Source: an uncultured Caulobacter sp. | GTDB taxonomy: Bacteria; Pseudomonadota; Alphaproteobacteria; Caulobacterales; Caulobacteraceae | Direction: 5' to 3' | Length of the DNA: 64,000 bases | NCBI GenBank assembly: GCA_913776195.1 | Contig: CAJYMH010000005.1 | Span: 26,645 to 90,644 of the forward strand | Part shown: in pieces, positions 8,303 to 16,273 of the stretch | Position numbering within the stretch: position 1 is the stretch's first letter | Layout: each line of letters starts with the position of its first letter | The notes under the pieces: model-generated | The model's input: the letters and a program-made list of their open reading frames with translations, nothing else | The model's database searches: none | Told to the model about the DNA's origin: nothing | Made by a program: the position numbers and the translations under genes

Positions 8303-8436
8303 TTCTCCTCCCCCGTCATGAAGGGGGAGGGGGACCGCGAAGCGGTGGAGGGGGCGACCGCCGGCTCCGCGCTTGAACTCGCCCCCTCCACCACCCTGCG
8401 GGCGGTCCCCCTCCCCCGCTGCGCAGGGGAGGAGAA
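8303..8436. repeat. inverted pair of dispersed palindromic repeat units
   Basis: Two units of about 55-58 bp (8303-8357 and 8379-8436) face each other. Each has the frame CTCCTCCCC ... GGGGGAGGGGGACC-hairpin-GGTGGAGGGGGCGA. A third unit lies at 63906-63963. The inner hairpin arms vary between copies but stay complementary. The right unit ends three bases before the next start codon and supplies its purine-rich ribosome-binding site. Confidence 0.85.
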
Positions 8437-8439
8437 CTG

Positions 8440-9018
8440 ATGACCGACCAAAAGCCCCGTCTCGAAGCGATCCTCCGCGCCACGCCGCAGCTGATGCAGG
8501 TGATGGAGACCGCCCGCACCCTGGACCTGCCCGACTGGCTGATCTTCTCCGGAGCCGTCTATCAGCCGGTCTGGAATCACCTGACCGGCCGCCCGGCCGA
8601 CTACGGGCTGAAGGATTACGACCTCGGCTATTTCGACCCGGCCGACACCTCGTACGAGGGCGAGGACGCGGTGATCCGGCTGGTCGCCTCGGCCTTCGAC
8701 GAGCCGCTCAGCAGCATGGTCGAGGTGCGCAATCAGGCTCGCGTCCACCTGTGGTTCGAGGGAAAGTTCCGCGAGCCCTATGTGCCCCTGCCCAATTCGG
8801 CCGAGGCCCTGACCCGCTTCGTCGCCCCGGCCTTCGCCGTGGGGGCGCGGCTGGAGACGGACGGGGCCATGACCATCGTCGCGCCCTTCGGCCTGGACGA
8901 CCTGTTCGACATGGTGCTGCGCCCCAACCCCTCGCGGCCCCGGGCCGCCGGCTGGGCCAAGACGGTCGCTTCCGCGCTCGCCCGCTGGCCGGAGCTGAGG
9001 GTGGTGGAGGAGGACTAG
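8440..9018 (+). CDS. nucleotidyltransferase-fold protein (NTP_transf_6/DUF925 type)
   Basis: The 192-residue protein has the pattern typical of this family: PQLMQVMETARTLDLPDWLIFSGAVYQPVWNHLTGRP...GLKDYDLGYFD. The 'KDYDLGYFD' segment (about 57-66) carries the paired aspartates expected of the polymerase-beta-like fold. The reaction and substrate are unknown. GGGGAGGAG at 8427-8434, part of a palindromic repeat, acts as the Shine-Dalgarno. Its stop overlaps that of the convergent GNAT gene by four bases. Confidence 0.8.
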   Translation: MTDQKPRLEAILRATPQLMQVMETARTLDLPDWLIFSGAVYQPVWNHLTGRPADYGLKDYDLGYFDPADTSYEGEDAVIRLVASAFDEPLSSMVEVRNQARVHLWFEGKFREPYVPLPNSAEALTRFVAPAFAVGARLETDGAMTIVAPFGLDDLFDMVLRPNPSRPRAAGWAKTVASALARWPELRVVEED

Positions 9019-9464
9019 CCCCGCCGGTAGACGTCCTTGTCGACGATCTCCATCCAGCGGTCGACGCCCTCTATCGGCTGGAAGCCGTACTGGGCGTAAA
9101 GGCCGTGGGCGTCGGCGGTGGCCAGGTTCTTGCGGCGCAGGCCCTGCAGGTCGGGATGCTCGGTGAAGGCCTGCATGATCGCCTTGCCCAGGCCGTGGCC
9201 GCGATGCTGTTCATCCACGAACACGTCGCACAGCCAGGCGAAGGTGGCGCGGTCGGTGACCACTCGGGCCATGGCCGCCATCTCGCCCGACGGCGCATAC
9301 ACGCCGAAGGTCAGGCTGTTGCGGACAGCCTTGTCCAGCGTGGCGCGGGGGATGCCCTGCGCCCAGTAGCTTTCCCCGCCGATCCAGCGGTGGGCGCGAT
9401 CAAGATCGAAGCGGGCCTGATCGTCGCTGACGACATAGCCGCCGTGGCTCAGTTCATAGGTCAT
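9015..9464 (-). CDS. GNAT family N-acetyltransferase
   Basis: The 149-residue single GNAT domain has the acetyl-CoA-binding motif A at EQHRGHGLGKAIM (about 93-105), preceded by the beta4 strand FAWLCDVFVDE. The C-terminal YAQYGFQPI is typical of motif B. The close family is the small stand-alone acetyltransferases of unknown substrate. It overlaps the preceding plus-strand gene tail to tail. Confidence 0.85.
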   Translation of the reverse strand: MTYELSHGGYVVSDDQARFDLDRAHRWIGGESYWAQGIPRATLDKAVRNSLTFGVYAPSGEMAAMARVVTDRATFAWLCDVFVDEQHRGHGLGKAIMQAFTEHPDLQGLRRKNLATADAHGLYAQYGFQPIEGVDRWMEIVDKDVYRRG

Positions 9465-9485
9465 GGCGGGCCTTAAACGACAAAA

Positions 9486-9513
9486 CCCCGGCCGGCGAAA
9501 GCGCCGACCGGGG
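9486..9513 (-). terminator. rho-independent terminator of the exported-protein gene
   Basis: A 12-bp stem with one wobble pair (9486-9497 with 9502-9513) and an AAAG loop is followed on the minus strand by TTTTG. It serves the gene ending at 9583. Confidence 0.75.
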
Positions 9514-9582
9514 CCTTGATCAGGGACGGACCCGCCCGGTGGGGGAGGTCGGCGGAGCCGTCCCTAGGGGCTTGCCTGGGAC

Positions 9583-9930
9583 TTACCAGCGACGGTCGCG
9601 GCCGTAGCCTTGGCCGTAGCGGTCGCTGTCACGGCGCTCCCAGCGGACCTTGGCGGCCAGGCCGTCGAAGCGACGGTCCAGGTCGGCGCGCTCCCAGTTG
9701 TTCAGGCCGCCGCGGCGGTAGCGGTCTTCCAGACGGTTCAGGTCACGGAATTCCGCGCGCAGGCGATAGGCCTCGTTGCGGGTCAGCTGGCCGTTACGGA
9801 CGCCTTGGTCGATGCGGCGGTCGATGTTGGCCTGACGTTGGTTGATCGACTGCCAGCCCTGGGCCAGGGCGGGGGCGGTCGTGGCGGCCAAGGCCGACAC
9901 CGCGACGATCGGGATCAGGATCTTCTTCAT
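9583..9930 (-). CDS. small exported basic protein, uncharacterised
   Basis: The 115-residue protein has a clear signal peptide (MKKILIPIVAVSALAATTAPALA, cleavage about residue 23). The mature part is helical and rich in Arg, Asn and Asp: RQANIDRRIDQGVRNGQLTRNEAYRLR followed by a second similar helix pair, ending in an Arg/Tyr/Gly tail. The start at 9930 is chosen because the signal peptide begins there and a GAGAGGAA site precedes it. It resembles small periplasmic proteins of alphaproteobacteria with unknown roles. It has its own terminator. Confidence 0.75.
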   Translation of the reverse strand: MKKILIPIVAVSALAATTAPALAQGWQSINQRQANIDRRIDQGVRNGQLTRNEAYRLRAEFRDLNRLEDRYRRGGLNNWERADLDRRFDGLAAKVRWERRDSDRYGQGYGRDRRW

Positions 9931-10058
9931 GGCTCGGTTCCTCTCGAAACTTGCGTCGTCGGATTGACGACGTTGGGGAGAGGAAAACACGCGGAGCCTG
10001 AAACGGTTCTGAGCGGCTCGTTATGTTGCGTTCAGGTTCGTGAACCCGAAGCCCGGCC

Positions 10059-11915
10059 TCAGGCGGCCTTGACGATCAGGTCGCCGGCCGCGGCGCGGTC
10101 GATGGCCTCGTAAAGCTTGGCCACCTCAATGGGCTTGGCCACGTGGCCGTCCATGCCGGCGGCCAGATAGGCCTGGCGCTGCTGGTCAGAGGCGTCGGCG
10201 GTGACCGCCAGGATCGGAGTCCGGCCCCGCCCGGCGCGGGCTTCGGCGTCGCGGATCGCGCGGGCGGCGTCCAGCCCGTCCAGCACGGGCATGTGGATGT
10301 CCAGAAGGACGAGGTCGTAGTCCGCCTGCTCGCAGGCCTCGATCGCGGCCTGGCCGTCGCTGACGATGTCCAGGGTCACGCCGAGGGGGGCGAGGATGGC
10401 GGTGATCACCTTCTGGTTGGTGGCGTTGTCGTCCGCCGCCAGCACGCGCAGGGCGCGGGCCGGGATGCTGACCTTGCCCGCGCTCTCGGCCTTGGCCGCG
10501 GCCCGCTCCAGCGGCAGTCGCACGGTGAAGGCCGCACCCTCGCCGAGGCGGCTCTCGACGCTGATCGAGCCCTTCATGGCCTCGGCCAGCTCGCGGGCCA
10601 GGGTCAGCCCCAGGCCCAGGCCGCCAAACTGACGGGTGGTGGTGTCGTCGGCCTGAACGAAGCGTTCGAACAGCCGCAGGCGCTGCGCTTCAGAGATGCC
10701 GACCCCGGTGTCGGACACGCAAAGCTCCAGGGCCCCATCGTCGGACAGCGAGACGCGGGTGCGGACGGCCCCGGCGTCTGTGAATTTCACGGCGTTGGAC
10801 AGCAGGGCGGCGACCACCTGGCCGATGCGCGCGGCGTCGCCCATCCAGCGGCCCATGGCCGGCTCCTCGACATGGACGTCGAAGGCCAGGCCCTTGTCGG
10901 CGGCGGCGATGGCGTAGGGGTCCGCGGCGTTCCACACGAGGTCACGCAGATCGAACGCCTCATTGGCCAGCTTCAGACGGCCAGCCTCGATCTTCGACAG
11001 GTCGAGCACGTCGTTCAGCACCGACAGGAGCATTTCGCCGGAGCGGCGGATCACCGTCAGCCGCTCCCGCTGGATCGGGCTCAGCTCGCCCATGGCCATG
11101 ACCTCGGCCATGGCCAGCACGCCGTTCAAGGGCGTGCGGATCTCGTGGCTCATATTGGACAGGAAGTGCGACTTCATGCGGTTGGCGGCCTCCGCGTCGT
11201 CGCGGGCCTGGACCAGTTCGCGCATGGTGCGGCGCAGGGTGCGGTCGTTGGCGCCCAACTGACCGAGCAGGTCGTTAAAGCTGCGGGTCAGGTTGTGGAC
11301 CACGTCGTCGCGGGCGGTCTCGTTCACCGGCTCGAACCGGCCGCTGGCGGCGATGGCGCGCATGGCGTGCGACAGCCGCTCCATGGGCGCGCTGATGCGG
11401 CGCGCCAGGCTGTTGGCCAGCAGCAGGGCGAAGCCGGACGAGCCAAAGAACAGCGCCCCGATCAGGGCGATGTCCTGGGGCGTGGTCTCCAGCACAGGGG
11501 GTTTGGCGCGATGCAGCTCGACGCGACCGACCGTGCGGCCATTCGAGGTGACGGGGGCGGCGACCGAAACGGTCTGCCCGACGGTCAGGTCGCCATGTGA
11601 GGCGATGATGCGGCCCTGGCCGTCACGCAGGATCGCCACGGTGACGCGCGGCGAGGCCGCGACGATGCGAAGCGCCTGGCGGGCGGCGGCGCGGTCGCCG
11701 CTGAGCACCGCGGGTGCTGCGTCGGAAGCCACGATCTGGGCCAGGATTTCGTGATTGCGGCGGCGGGTTTCGTTGGTCGAGGCTGTCTTCTGGAAGAGGA
11801 AGGTCAGGCACGCGGCCGCCAGCACGCAGACGGTGGTGACGAGCGCCGCCGCCGCGATCCGCCCCTGCAGGGTCGCGTGAGTTGAACGCGAAGATGACCG
11901 GCCGTCGCTGCTCAT
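10059..11915 (-). CDS. hybrid sensor histidine kinase (periplasmic sensor, HAMP, HisKA, HATPase, receiver)
   Basis: The 618-residue inner-membrane protein has membrane helices at about 20-42 and 149-169 that flank a periplasmic domain of about 105 residues resembling CHASE8. HAMP (about 170-225), HisKA with SHEIRTPLNG (phospho-acceptor His257), HATPase_c (LSNAVKFT with Asn374; DTGVGIS; GGLGLGL) and a C-terminal receiver (about 488-605, acceptor Asp539 in LVLLDIHMP) follow. It should autophosphorylate and pass phosphate to its own receiver and probably on to a phosphotransfer protein. No partner regulator is adjacent. The signal is unknown. Confidence 0.9.
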   Translation of the reverse strand: MSSDGRSSSRSTHATLQGRIAAAALVTTVCVLAAACLTFLFQKTASTNETRRRNHEILAQIVASDAAPAVLSGDRAAARQALRIVAASPRVTVAILRDGQGRIIASHGDLTVGQTVSVAAPVTSNGRTVGRVELHRAKPPVLETTPQDIALIGALFFGSSGFALLLANSLARRISAPMERLSHAMRAIAASGRFEPVNETARDDVVHNLTRSFNDLLGQLGANDRTLRRTMRELVQARDDAEAANRMKSHFLSNMSHEIRTPLNGVLAMAEVMAMGELSPIQRERLTVIRRSGEMLLSVLNDVLDLSKIEAGRLKLANEAFDLRDLVWNAADPYAIAAADKGLAFDVHVEEPAMGRWMGDAARIGQVVAALLSNAVKFTDAGAVRTRVSLSDDGALELCVSDTGVGISEAQRLRLFERFVQADDTTTRQFGGLGLGLTLARELAEAMKGSISVESRLGEGAAFTVRLPLERAAAKAESAGKVSIPARALRVLAADDNATNQKVITAILAPLGVTLDIVSDGQAAIEACEQADYDLVLLDIHMPVLDGLDAARAIRDAEARAGRGRTPILAVTADASDQQRQAYLAAGMDGHVAKPIEVAKLYEAIDRAAAGDLIVKAA

Positions 11916-12014
11916 AGAACTCGCACACGCATGAGAAGACTTGAGCCCAGCATGGCCGATCTTCCCTAACGCTTCGCTTCCAGGGCGAGTAGCTCAATCG
12001 GCGGGCGAGTATGG

Positions 12015-12042
12015 TTAATAAAACGCTTATAGGCGTTATTAA
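12015..12042. promoter_or_regulatory. AT-rich dyad in the divergent promoter region
   Basis: TTAATAAAACGC (12015-12026) and GCGTTATTAA (12033-12042) form an inverted repeat with one bulged A and a 6-base spacer. It lies between the hybrid kinase gene and the gene starting at 12104. It may be an operator for either. Confidence 0.4.
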
Positions 12043-12055
12043 GCTTGGCTGTTCG

Positions 12056-12071
12056 TTAAGATTTCATTTAC
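12056..12071 (+). promoter_or_regulatory. near-consensus CtrA binding site
   Basis: TTAA-GATTTCA-TTTAC matches TTAA-N7-TTAAC at eight of nine defined positions with exact spacing. It ends 32 bp before the GTG start at 12104. CtrA is the cell-cycle master regulator of Caulobacterales. Confidence 0.4.
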
Positions 12072-12103
12072 CTTCTGCTTCGTCCTTAACAACGGAGGCG
12101 GCT

Positions 12104-12439
12104 GTGGAAAAAGCATTCGTGGCTCAACGCGTGGCGAACAAACTTTTCGCGACGGAAAACGCCATCGACTCGGCGATGCTGGAAGCGTCTGAGATGATGG
12201 CCGAGATGCTCAAGGCGCGGAAAGAACTGGGGGTTTCCGCCGTTGTCGGCGATCAAGCCAACGCCAAGCTGGTGCAAGCCATCGCCGCCCTCGGCGCCGC
12301 CCGCACCGCCATGGTCGAAGCTCACGGCGTGCTCGGCGAGACCAAGCTGCGCCTAGGCATTCGCACCAAGATGGCCGGTATCGAAATGAAGGAGGCGTCC
12401 GCCTCCCAATCTATCGAAGCCCGCCGCGAGGTCGGCTGA
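12104..12439 (+). CDS. small helical cytoplasmic protein, uncharacterised
   Basis: The 111-residue Ala-, Met- and Lys-rich protein is predicted to be almost entirely helical, with heptad-like stretches (VEKAFVAQRVANKLFATENAI..., ...NAKLVQAIAALGAARTAMVEAHG...). It has no signal peptide or membrane segment. A GGAGG site at 12094-12098, five bases before GTG 12104, fixes the start; the frame is open to an ATG at 12011, but that one has no ribosome-binding site and lies inside the AT-rich promoter. Possible cell-cycle control is suggested by the CtrA-like site. Function is unknown. Confidence 0.65.
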   Translation: MEKAFVAQRVANKLFATENAIDSAMLEASEMMAEMLKARKELGVSAVVGDQANAKLVQAIAALGAARTAMVEAHGVLGETKLRLGIRTKMAGIEMKEASASQSIEARREVG

Positions 12440-12472
12440 TTCTTCGGCTCAACATTGCACGACTTTAACCTC

Positions 12473-12501
12473 CTGAACTCTGGACTTCGTCTAGAGTTCA
12501 G
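12473..12501 (+). promoter_or_regulatory. hairpin covering the ribosome-binding region of the next gene
   Basis: CTGAACTCT (12473-12481) pairs with AGAGTTCAG (12493-12501), and inner GAC/GTC pairs extend the stem to about 13 bp. Its 3' arm ends two bases before the ATG at 12504 and includes the only purine-rich candidate for a Shine-Dalgarno. It has no T-tract, so it is a poor terminator. Confidence 0.5.
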
Positions 12502-12503
12502 GA

Positions 12504-12920
12504 ATGTCGCCTGTATTCGCGTTTATCGCCCTTTGGCTGATCTTTCTCGCTACGGCGATCTTCGCTTTAGCGCGCGGCGGTATGGCTGAGCGATTAGCGA
12601 GCCTTTGCGTCGTACTCGCCGCCCTGACGGTCATGGGCATTCATCAGTTGGCGCCGACCCCGACGATTCCCCTGATGCTTCTTGCGTTGGACGGCGTGCT
12701 GGCTCTGGCGTTGCTGGGTCTGGCGATGCGCTATGGCCGGGCTTGGCTTGGCGCCGCCATGGTGGCCCAGGCCATCCAGTTCAGCCTGCACGCCTACTAT
12801 TTCATCGCTGAGCGCCGGCACGATCTGACCTACTCGCTGGTCAACAACCTGGTCACCTTCTCCATCGTCGGGGCCATCGTAACCGGCACGGTCGCCGCCA
12901 TGCGCCGCAGGGCGGCGTAA
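12504..12920 (+). CDS. small integral membrane protein, uncharacterised
   Basis: The 138-residue protein is predicted to have four to five membrane helices (about 3-22, 30-50, 55-75, 80-98 and 112-133) and a short basic C-terminus (MRRRAA), consistent with a cytoplasmic tail by the positive-inside rule. There is no recognisable domain or catalytic motif. It lies between the CtrA-associated helical gene and serC on the same strand. Confidence 0.65.
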   Translation: MSPVFAFIALWLIFLATAIFALARGGMAERLASLCVVLAALTVMGIHQLAPTPTIPLMLLALDGVLALALLGLAMRYGRAWLGAAMVAQAIQFSLHAYYFIAERRHDLTYSLVNNLVTFSIVGAIVTGTVAAMRRRAA

Positions 12921-13032
12921 CGCCCACTCAGAAAATCTCCCCTTGTGCGCCCGACCGAAATGCGGTTCTTCGGCGGCGGGCCACGCTCTCCCAACGGAGC
13001 GCTGCTCATCTGTAAGGATGGGAGACATCGCT
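12921..13032 (+). promoter_or_regulatory. serC leader region with possible RNA structure
   Basis: This 112-bp leader contains two small stem-loops, CCGAA...TTCGG (about 12955-12973) and CGCTC...GAGCG (about 12987-13005), ahead of the GGGAG ribosome-binding site. A serC RNA motif is known upstream of serC-serA operons in some alphaproteobacteria, and the gene context here is the same. The match is not confirmed. Confidence 0.3.
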
Positions 13033-14232
13033 ATGACGACCACGACCGCACCCGCGGCGAAACCGGCTTTGCGCCCCGCGCGCCCGGAATTCTCCTCCGG
13101 CCCCTGCGCCAAGCGCCCCGGATGGAACCCCGAAAATCTCACCAACGCCGTCCTCGGCCGCTCGCACCGCTCCAAGCCAGGCAAGGCGCGCCTGAAGGAA
13201 GCCATCGACCGCACCCGTGAGGTGCTGGAGGTCCCGACGGACTTCCTGATCGGCATCGTTCCGGGGTCTGACACCGGCGCGGTCGAGATGGCGATGTGGT
13301 CGATGCTGGGCGCCCGCCCGGTGCAGCTGCTGGCCTTCGAGTCTTTCGGCAAGGACTGGGTCACGGACGTCACTAAGCAGCTGAAGCTGCCGAACGTGGA
13401 GGTGTTGGACGCCCCGTACGGCAAGCTGCCTGACACTTCGAAGGTCCGCCCCGACGCCGATCTGGTCTTCACCTGGAACGGCACGACCTCGGGCGTGCGC
13501 GTGCCCAACGCCGACTTCATTTCGGCCGACCGTGAAGGCATCACTATCTGCGACGCCACCAGCGCCGCCTTCGCCCAGAAGCTCGATTGGACCAAGCTCG
13601 ATGTGGTCACCTTCTCCTGGCAGAAGGCCCTGGGCGGGGAGGGCGCGCACGGCGTCCTGATCCTCGGCCCGCGCGCCGTCGCCCGGCTGGAGAGCTACAC
13701 CCCCGCCTGGCCGATGCCGAAGCTGTTCCGCATGACCAAGGCCAACAAGGACGGCGGCAACAAGGTCAGCCTCGATATCTTCGAGGGCGCGACCATCAAC
13801 ACCCCTTCCATGCTCTGCGTCGAGGACGCCATCGACGCTCTGAAGTGGGCCTCGGCCATCGGCGGTCTGCAGGAGATGCAGCGTCGCGCGGACGAGAACC
13901 TGGCCGCCCTGACCCGTTGGGTCGCCAAGACCCCGTGGGTCGACTTCCTGGCCGAAGACGCTTCGATCCGCTCCAACACCTCGGTGTGCCTGAAGGTGGT
14001 GGACCCTAAGATCGCCGCCCTGTCCGACGACGCCCAGGCCGACTTCGCCAAGAAGCTGGCCTCCGTCTTGGAGAAGGAAGGCGCGGCCCTGGACATCGGC
14101 GGCTATCGCGATGCGCCTGCCGGCCTGCGCATCTGGTGCGGCGCCACGGTGGAGACCTCCGACGTGGAGGCGCTCACGCCTTGGCTAGACTGGGCCTTCG
14201 CCACCGTCTCGGCCGAGCTTCAAGCCGCCTGA
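13033..14232 (+). CDS. serC: phosphoserine aminotransferase
   Basis: The 399-residue PLP enzyme converts 3-phosphohydroxypyruvate and glutamate to phosphoserine. It is the long alphaproteobacterial form, with the N-terminal [14 protein letters not shown] segment, the cofactor lysine Lys198 in [15 protein letters not shown] and the substrate-site WNGTTSG near 148-154. The ATG at 13033 is chosen because GGGAG lies eight bases before it; the frame is open to 12943. serA follows 95 bp downstream, giving the first two committed steps of serine synthesis. Serine is also the substrate of the sphingolipid enzyme Spt encoded later in the window. Confidence 0.95.
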   Translation: MTTTTAPAAKPALRPARPEFSSGPCAKRPGWNPENLTNAVLGRSHRSKPGKARLKEAIDRTREVLEVPTDFLIGIVPGSDTGAVEMAMWSMLGARPVQLLAFESFGKDWVTDVTKQLKLPNVEVLDAPYGKLPDTSKVRPDADLVFTWNGTTSGVRVPNADFISADREGITICDATSAAFAQKLDWTKLDVVTFSWQKALGGEGAHGVLILGPRAVARLESYTPAWPMPKLFRMTKANKDGGNKVSLDIFEGATINTPSMLCVEDAIDALKWASAIGGLQEMQRRADENLAALTRWVAKTPWVDFLAEDASIRSNTSVCLKVVDPKIAALSDDAQADFAKKLASVLEKEGAALDIGGYRDAPAGLRIWCGATVETSDVEALTPWLDWAFATVSAELQAA

Positions 14233-14327
14233 CCTTTGGCCGGGGCATGACCCCGGCCGACTTCCCCTTCACGCCCGAGCCGCGCCCACGGACGGCGCCT
14301 CGCGGCCCTGAATTTGAGAGAACTTCC

Positions 14328-15908
14328 ATGACCGCTCCCCGCGTTTTGATCGCTGACAAGCTGAGCCCCGCCGCCGTCGACATCTTCAAGAATCGAGGCG
14401 TCGATTTCGACATCAAGACCGGCCTGTCCAAGGATGAGCTGATCACCGTGATCGGCGACTATGACGGCATCGCCATCCGCTCGGGCGCCAAGCTCGACAA
14501 GGATGTGATCGCCGCCGCCAACAAGCTGCAGGTCATCGCCCGCGCCGGCATCGGCGTCGACAACGTCGACATCCCCGCGGCCACCGCCAAGGGCGTGGTG
14601 GTGATGAACACGCCGTTCGGCAACTCGATCACAACGGCGGAGCACGCCATCGCCATGATGTTCGCCCTGGCCCGCCAACTGCCGGCCGCCGACGCCAGCA
14701 CGCAGGCCGGCAAGTGGGAGAAGAACCGCTTCATGGGCGTGGAGCTCTACGCCAAGACCCTGGGCCTGATCGGGGCCGGCAACATCGGCGGCATCGTCGC
14801 TGATCGCGCCCTGGGCCTGAAGATGAAGGTCATCGCCTATGACCCGTTCTTGTCGCCCGAACGCGCTGTGGAGATCGGCGTCGAAAAGGTCGAGCTGGAG
14901 GATCTGCTGGCCCGCGCCGACGTCATCACCCTGCACACGCCGCTGACCGACAAGACCCGCAACATCCTGTCGGCCGAGAACCTGGCCAAGACCAAGAAGG
15001 GCGTGCTGATCGTAAACTGCGCTCGCGGCGGCCTGGTGGACGAGGTGGCCCTGCGCAAGCTGCTGGACGACGGCCATGTGGGCGGCGCCGCCTTTGACGT
15101 GTTCGTCACCGAGCCGGCCAAAGAAAACCCGCTGTTCGGCTCGGACAAGGTCGTTGCTACGCCTCACCTGGGCGCCAGCACCAACGAGGCGCAGGAGAAC
15201 GTCGCCCTGCAGGTCGCCGAGCAGATGAGCGACTACCTGCTGACCGGCGCGGTCACCAACGCGCTCAACAGCCCGTCGATCACCGCCGAAGAAGCCCCTA
15301 AGCTGAAGCCCTACGTGGCCCTAGCCGAGAAGATCGGCGCCCTGGCCGGCCAGATGGTCGACTTCGGCATCAAGGCCATCGACATCGCCTACGAGGGCGA
15401 CGTGGCGGCCCTGAACGTCAAGCCGATGACCTCAGCGGCCCTGTCTGGAATCCTCAAGCCGATGCTGGCCGAGATCAACATGGTCTCCGCTCCGGCCGTG
15501 GCCAAGGAGCGCGGCATCACCGTCTCCGAGAGCCGCCAGGAGGTAAGCCCCACCTATGACAGCCTCATGCGCGTCACCATCACCACCGAGAAGGGCAAGC
15601 GCGGCTTCGCCGGTATCGTGGTGGGCGGCGCTCCGCGCATCGTCGAGGTGAAGGGCATGGAGCTGGACGCGGCCTTCTCGCCTGCCATGCTCTACGTCAA
15701 CAACCTGGACAAGCCGGGTTTCATCGGCGCGCTGGGCGGTTTGCTGGGCGAGGCGGGTGTCAACATCGCTACCTTCAACCTGGGACGTGTGGGGGCCGGT
15801 GACGACGCCATCGCCCTGGTCGGCGTCGATCAGGCGCCGGACGATGCGCTGTTGGCCAAGATCCAGGCCCTGCCGCACGTGAAGGAAGCCCGGGCTCTGC
15901 GGTTCTAA
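14328..15908 (+). CDS. serA: D-3-phosphoglycerate dehydrogenase
   Basis: The 526-residue enzyme is a long (type 1) PGDH. The substrate-binding domain is followed by the Rossmann NAD domain (GLIGAGNIGG, 146-155) with catalytic Arg233, Glu262 and His280. An allosteric substrate-binding (intervening) domain (about 320-450) and a C-terminal ACT domain (about 455-526, VNNLDKPGFIGALGGLLGE) follow. It oxidises 3-phosphoglycerate at the head of serine synthesis; the ACT domain commonly confers serine feedback. The start at 14328 has a GAGAGAA site. It forms an operon with serC and the VanZ-like gene five bases downstream. Confidence 0.96.
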   Translation: MTAPRVLIADKLSPAAVDIFKNRGVDFDIKTGLSKDELITVIGDYDGIAIRSGAKLDKDVIAAANKLQVIARAGIGVDNVDIPAATAKGVVVMNTPFGNSITTAEHAIAMMFALARQLPAADASTQAGKWEKNRFMGVELYAKTLGLIGAGNIGGIVADRALGLKMKVIAYDPFLSPERAVEIGVEKVELEDLLARADVITLHTPLTDKTRNILSAENLAKTKKGVLIVNCARGGLVDEVALRKLLDDGHVGGAAFDVFVTEPAKENPLFGSDKVVATPHLGASTNEAQENVALQVAEQMSDYLLTGAVTNALNSPSITAEEAPKLKPYVALAEKIGALAGQMVDFGIKAIDIAYEGDVAALNVKPMTSAALSGILKPMLAEINMVSAPAVAKERGITVSESRQEVSPTYDSLMRVTITTEKGKRGFAGIVVGGAPRIVEVKGMELDAAFSPAMLYVNNLDKPGFIGALGGLLGEAGVNIATFNLGRVGAGDDAIALVGVDQAPDDALLAKIQALPHVKEARALRF

Positions 15909-15913
15909 GTCCG

Positions 15914-16273
15914 ATGTGGAAGGCTGCTGCGATCCTGTTCAAGGGCCTGTTCGCAGCCGCCTGCGTCGTGGTCGTCTGGCAGGCCCTTGGCCCGCCGGAC
16001 GGTCCCGGCTCACTGATCCCGTGGGACAAGGCCCTGCATGGCGGAACCTTCTTTGTCCTGACGGGGATGGCTTTGCTGGCCTTCCCGAAGATGAAGCTGT
16101 GGCGGGTCAGTCTGCTGATGCTCGGCTTCGGGGGGCTGATCGAGATTCTCCAGTCCCTGCCGTTCTTCGACCGGGACGCTGAGTGGGCGGACCTTGTGGC
16201 GGATGCGGTCGGGATCGGCGCCGTGATCGGCGTGGCTGTCGCCGTCGCCCTGCGCAGGAAGCTGCCGGCTTAA
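15914..16273 (+). CDS. VanZ-like membrane protein
   Basis: The 119-residue protein has four hydrophobic segments and the VanZ-family pattern: DKALHGGTFFVLTGMALL near the middle, GGLIEILQ, and DLVADAVGIGAVIG near the end. VanZ-like proteins are small polytopic membrane proteins; most have no known biochemical role outside teicoplanin resistance. It starts five bases after the serA stop, so it is probably co-transcribed. Its stop overlaps that of the convergent next gene by four bases. Confidence 0.8.
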   Translation: MWKAAAILFKGLFAAACVVVVWQALGPPDGPGSLIPWDKALHGGTFFVLTGMALLAFPKMKLWRVSLLMLGFGGLIEILQSLPFFDRDAEWADLVADAVGIGAVIGVAVAVALRRKLPA

